DNA of 12,042 bases from DATGSL01 sp964645585 (GTDB lineage: Bacteria > Verrucomicrobiota > Verrucomicrobiia > Opitutales > T3Sed10-336): the NCBI GenBank assembly GCA_964645585.1, contig CAZYAN010000077.1, positions 1 to 12,042 on the forward strand. Direction: 5' to 3'. Position 1 is the first letter of the stretch. Each line of letters begins with the position of its first letter. The notes beneath the pieces are model-generated. The model was given only the letters and a program-made list of their open reading frames with translations, was not told the origin of the DNA and ran no database searches. The position numbers and the translations under genes were made by a program. Shown here in pieces: positions 9,299 through 12,042 of this stretch.

Positions 9299-10471
9299 CT
9301 AGCGGCTGAAGATCTCGGACAGGTACGGTTCCAGTACGCCTTCGAGCTTCTGGAGGGCGCGCTTTTCGCGCATGCTGACCTGCTGGTGGGAAATTCCGAT
9401 GGCGCGTGAAATCTCGGCGAGAGTTTTGCCCTCGGGATGACCATTCAATCCATAACGCATTTCCAGTACTTCGCGCTGCTTGTCGGTCAGTCCAGCGATC
9501 AGGGTGCTGACCAGTTCCTGAAGATCCCGGCGCATGATCCGGGAGCGCGGCGAGTCGGCGCGTTCGTCCGGTATCTGTTCAGCGAGGGAGCCATGATCGT
9601 CATAGACGTCGTTGAGCGAGACGCTCGGCTGGCGAAGCCGCTCCATCAAACGGACCATTTTTTGCTCGGCCTCGGAATCCCGTTTTCCCGTCTTTTTCCC
9701 GTCGTCGGATGGCGAACTGGCACCCGATCCGTGACGCAAAGTTTTTGAGGCGAGGTTGATCGGAACATGGACCGGGAATCGCTCGCCCATGATGAAGTTC
9801 TTCACCTGCCGGCGAATCCACATCTGCGCGTAGGCCGCGAGCGAAGTTTTCGACGCGTCGACTTTATCGATCGCATGCAGCAGCGCCAGACACCCCTCCT
9901 GCGTGCAGTCATGACGCTTGGCGGGATCGAAAACGACCCGATTGACGGTCTTTTCGATCAGATCCTGGTAAGCGAAAAAGAGGAGAGCCTGCGCGCGCTT
10001 GTAGCGCCGGTGCTCTTTGGAGAGCGCGAAGAGCAGGCTTGAGCAGAGACTCTGCCACTGCCGTTCGTTTAAATGTTCGTCCAAGTCGAGGCTGTTGAAG
10101 AGATCGAGCCCGAAGTCATTGCTCAGCCTCACCGCGTAGCTGCTGGGAAAAAGATGCCGATAGCGGCGGAGAACCCAGCGCACGAGAGTATATTTGTTTT
10201 CGATGAGCAGGGCGTTCAAAGCCGGTCGAAGGCCGATGCCCTTGCGGGGGCCCGGCAATTGGAGCGCCTCCAGTCCTTCGGCAAAAAGCGATTCCCATTC
10301 CGGAACGCGCAACATCCAGTCGAGGCGGTCCCGGTAGGACGAAATGATTTTGCGGGAAACAGTCTCCTCAAGACTCGGCTCTTGGGAAGTTGGCCGAATC
10401 CAGTCCGAAGCTGCCTTGTTCGCCGGGGACTGCATTTGCTTAAACACTAACTGGTTATTGACAACGGTCAA
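9299..10471 (-). CDS. Sigma-70-family RNA polymerase sigma factor with unusual N-terminal region
   Basis: This encodes 390 residues. The C-terminal half is a sigma-70 core. Region 2 (about 160-238) has 'DCTQEGCLALLHAIDKVD' (188-205) and 'YAQMWIRRQVKNFIMGE' (214-230). A region 3.2-like 'PSVSLNDVYDDHGSLAEQIPDE' lies at 282-303. Region 4 has 'LTDKQREVLEMRYGLNG' (328-344) and the helix-turn-helix 'TLAEISRAIGISHQQVSMRE' (350-369). These guide promoter -10 and -35 recognition. Residues 1-160 match no sigma region that I recognise, and region 1.2 is not obvious. A charged, low-complexity linker lies at 246-270. It is too divergent for the primary RpoD; a group 2/3 or lineage-specific factor is likely. 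The start could be TTG 10471 or ATG 10435 (12 residues shorter); neither has a good SD. It probably heads an operon with nadD and rsfS. Confidence 0.88.
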   Translation of the reverse strand: MTVVNNQLVFKQMQSPANKAASDWIRPTSQEPSLEETVSRKIISSYRDRLDWMLRVPEWESLFAEGLEALQLPGPRKGIGLRPALNALLIENKYTLVRWVLRRYRHLFPSSYAVRLSNDFGLDLFNSLDLDEHLNERQWQSLCSSLLFALSKEHRRYKRAQALLFFAYQDLIEKTVNRVVFDPAKRHDCTQEGCLALLHAIDKVDASKTSLAAYAQMWIRRQVKNFIMGERFPVHVPINLASKTLRHGSGASSPSDDGKKTGKRDSEAEQKMVRLMERLRQPSVSLNDVYDDHGSLAEQIPDERADSPRSRIMRRDLQELVSTLIAGLTDKQREVLEMRYGLNGHPEGKTLAEISRAIGISHQQVSMREKRALQKLEGVLEPYLSEIFSR

Positions 10472-10784
10472 GCCCGCGGTCGGGCGCGGACCTCACGATC
10501 GACCCTCGCCGGCGAACGGCGAAAGGCGAGGAAAAAATGACTCGTACACCGCATTTACCAGATGTTCAGCGACTAGCGGTCGGTCCGTAAACGCCGGGTT
10601 CGCTTAGTGATCCGGGTTTGCTCCAGCCGGTATGAGAGAATCACCGGAAGACAAATGGCAGGAGGACGGAGGGCAGAGGGACAGGGGCCACGGGTCAGCG
10701 GTTGGAGATCGGCAAACATTATCCAGAAGACATTGACAGCCGGGAGCAGGCGGATACTTCAGAAGACTTCCGGTTGCTTCGGGA
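10472..10784. other. Spacer between the sigma-factor gene and tRNA-Leu
   Basis: This spacer holds the sigma-factor promoter region (minus) and the tRNA promoter (plus). CCTCGCC (10504-10510) and GGCGAGG (10525-10531) form a 7-bp stem followed on the plus strand by A6, so it is not a terminator. A purine-rich stretch runs from about 10655 to 10690. I find no convincing gene; frames that cross this area also run through the tRNA. Confidence 0.6.
10733..10760 (+). promoter_or_regulatory. Candidate promoter of tRNA-Leu
   Basis: A perfect TTGACA (10733-10738) lies 46 nt before the mature tRNA. The best -10 choices are GATACT (10753-10758, spacing 14) or TACTTC (10755-10760, spacing 16), neither ideal. 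Transcription would begin about 15-20 nt before the tRNA, leaving a short 5' leader for RNase P. Confidence 0.45.
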
Positions 10785-10868
<84 letters not shown>

Positions 10869-10982
10869 CCCTGCGACATTTGCAGGTGCGGCCAGCGCGA
10901 GATCTAACCAAAATGTATAGGAAAACGGATCGTGCCGCTCGGAGTTCTTGTGTTTTGCGGAAATCGTGGAACTGTAGGTGCC

Positions 10983-11423
10983 ATGTCGAATCTTTCCAGC
11001 GATACGATGACCATCGAAGGGGCGGCGATCCAGCTGGCTGAGTCCATCACCGCCTGTCCGGAGTGGGGTGAGTTTCAGCGCGTGAATGAGATCTTTGAGA
11101 AGGACGCTGACCTCGCGCGGATGCTCGATCAATACCGTCAGACCGTCGCGCGCGTCCAAGGAGCGCAAGCCCGCGGCGAGGAGACGAGCGGCGACATCCG
11201 CCAGCTCGAACACCTGCAGATCAAGATCCAGCAAAATCCTCTCTTTCAGCAGCGCGAGGCAGCGGCCGATGCGATGCTTTCCCTCCTCTCCCAGGCCAAC
11301 GCGGCGCTGACCCTCAAACTCGGCATCGACTTCGCGGTGAACGCCCAATCTCATCAGCACGACGGATGCTGCGGCGGCGGTGGTCACGGAAACGGGGAAG
11401 GCGGATGCGGTTGCAGTCATTGA
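10983..11423 (+). CDS. YlbF/YmcA-family (Com_YlbF) protein with Cys/His/Gly-rich tail
   Basis: This encodes 146 residues. Residues about 8-118 are an all-helical Com_YlbF-type domain: 'AIQLAESITACPEWGEFQ' (15-32), then 'FEKDADLARMLDQYR' (38-52), and 'LQIKIQQNPLFQQREAAAD' (78-96), the short helix before the conserved 'NPL'. In Bacillus subtilis YlbF (RicF) works with YmcA and YaaT in an Fe-S complex that guides RNase Y-dependent RNA maturation. A role here in RNA processing is only by family analogy. The tail (124-146) holds four Cys (129, 130, 142, 144), four His (124, 126, 135, 146) and many Gly, so it could bind a metal or Fe-S cluster. ATG 10983 was chosen because the frame upstream starts close to the tRNA and adds unmatched residues. 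Only a weak AGGTG precedes it. Confidence 0.82.
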   Translation: MSNLSSDTMTIEGAAIQLAESITACPEWGEFQRVNEIFEKDADLARMLDQYRQTVARVQGAQARGEETSGDIRQLEHLQIKIQQNPLFQQREAAADAMLSLLSQANAALTLKLGIDFAVNAQSHQHDGCCGGGGHGNGEGGCGCSH

Positions 11424-11500
11424 GGCGGATTTAGCGGGTTTCGAGCTTTCAGAGACCGGTGCTTCGGCTGGCGGCTGAGTGCATTCTGAGTTGGAAAACG

Positions 11501-11590
11501 TCAAAACGACTTGAATACCCGCGTCCTTGGGTCATGGTAGAGCTGTCTTTTCTGTTCTTTGAGAGCGCTCACGAGTGCTTCTTTATCCAT
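11501..11590 (-). CDS. Possible 29-residue small protein or gene remnant
   Basis: This short frame begins MDKEALVSALKEQKRQL and continues with YHDPRTRVFKSF before TGA. A GGAAAG sits 5 nt before the ATG, an acceptable SD. Composition is protein-like: an amphipathic charged helix followed by a basic end. I recognise no family. It could be a real small protein, the remnant of a decayed gene, or chance; it occupies the otherwise empty spacer between the YlbF gene and tmRNA. Confidence 0.25.
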   Translation of the reverse strand: MDKEALVSALKEQKRQLYHDPRTRVFKSF

Positions 11591-11628
11591 AGGATCTTTC
11601 CAGGCAAGTGACAGCAACGAGCAATCGC

Positions 11629-11657
11629 TTGATGCTTCTCACTTTCCCGCCTTCTAG
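11629..11657 (+). promoter_or_regulatory. Candidate promoter of ssrA
   Basis: TTGATG (11629-11634), 17 nt, then TTCTAG (11652-11657) is the best sigma-70-like pair before the tmRNA. It would start transcription about 18 nt upstream of the mature 5' end. The matches are modest. Confidence 0.35.
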
Positions 11658-11681
11658 CCTTCTTGCTTTTTTACTTTCTTT

Positions 11682-12042
<361 letters not shown>

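Overview
The window looks like an ordinary chromosomal segment of a GC-rich Gram-negative bacterium, most likely a verrucomicrobium of the Opitutae type. I base that on a PEP-CTERM protein with a typical 'PEPSTYALL...' sorting tail, an EboC-type UbiA prenyltransferase, frequent lack of strong Shine-Dalgarno (SD) sites with use of TTG starts, and a divergent sigma-70 factor next to nadD-rsfS. The lineage is inference; no rRNA is present.

Layout, left to right: a small Dabb-domain protein (+, 114-419) converges on glycerol kinase glpK (-, 464-1963). A 352-nt spacer separates glpK from a divergent UbiA/EboC-like membrane prenyltransferase (+, 2316-3254). Then comes rpsA, ribosomal protein S1 with six S1 repeats (+, 3533-5194), closed by a strong intrinsic terminator (5275-5330). 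A secreted protein of unknown function (+, 5432-6187) converges on pcm, protein-L-isoaspartate methyltransferase (-, 6284-6913). A PEP-CTERM exported protein (+, 7153-8019) follows with its own promoter and terminator. A minus-strand cluster reads sigma factor (9299-10471), nadD (8560-9141), rsfS (8149-8559); the nadD stop and rsfS start are directly abutting. Last are tRNA-Leu(UAA) (10785-10868), a YlbF-family protein with a Cys/His/Gly-rich tail (10983-11423), and a complete one-piece tmRNA (11682-12040) encoding the tag GNTQEMPLAA.

Functionally the segment is dominated by translation and its upkeep: S1, the ribosome silencing factor RsfS, tmRNA, tRNA-Leu, the Y-complex-like YlbF protein, protein repair by Pcm, and NAD synthesis by NadD. 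Carbon entry (GlpK) and envelope or export functions (UbiA/EboC, PEP-CTERM protein, secreted unknown) are interspersed.

I see no defence island, prophage, insertion sequence or CRISPR array, and no convincing new multi-gene system. The points most worth a second look are the roughly 160-residue unrecognised N-terminal part of the sigma factor, the Cys/His tail on the YlbF protein, paired GTAAGAG-type palindromic elements placed right after terminators, a possible short leader ORF overlapping the rpsA start, and polypurine tracts in three spacers.
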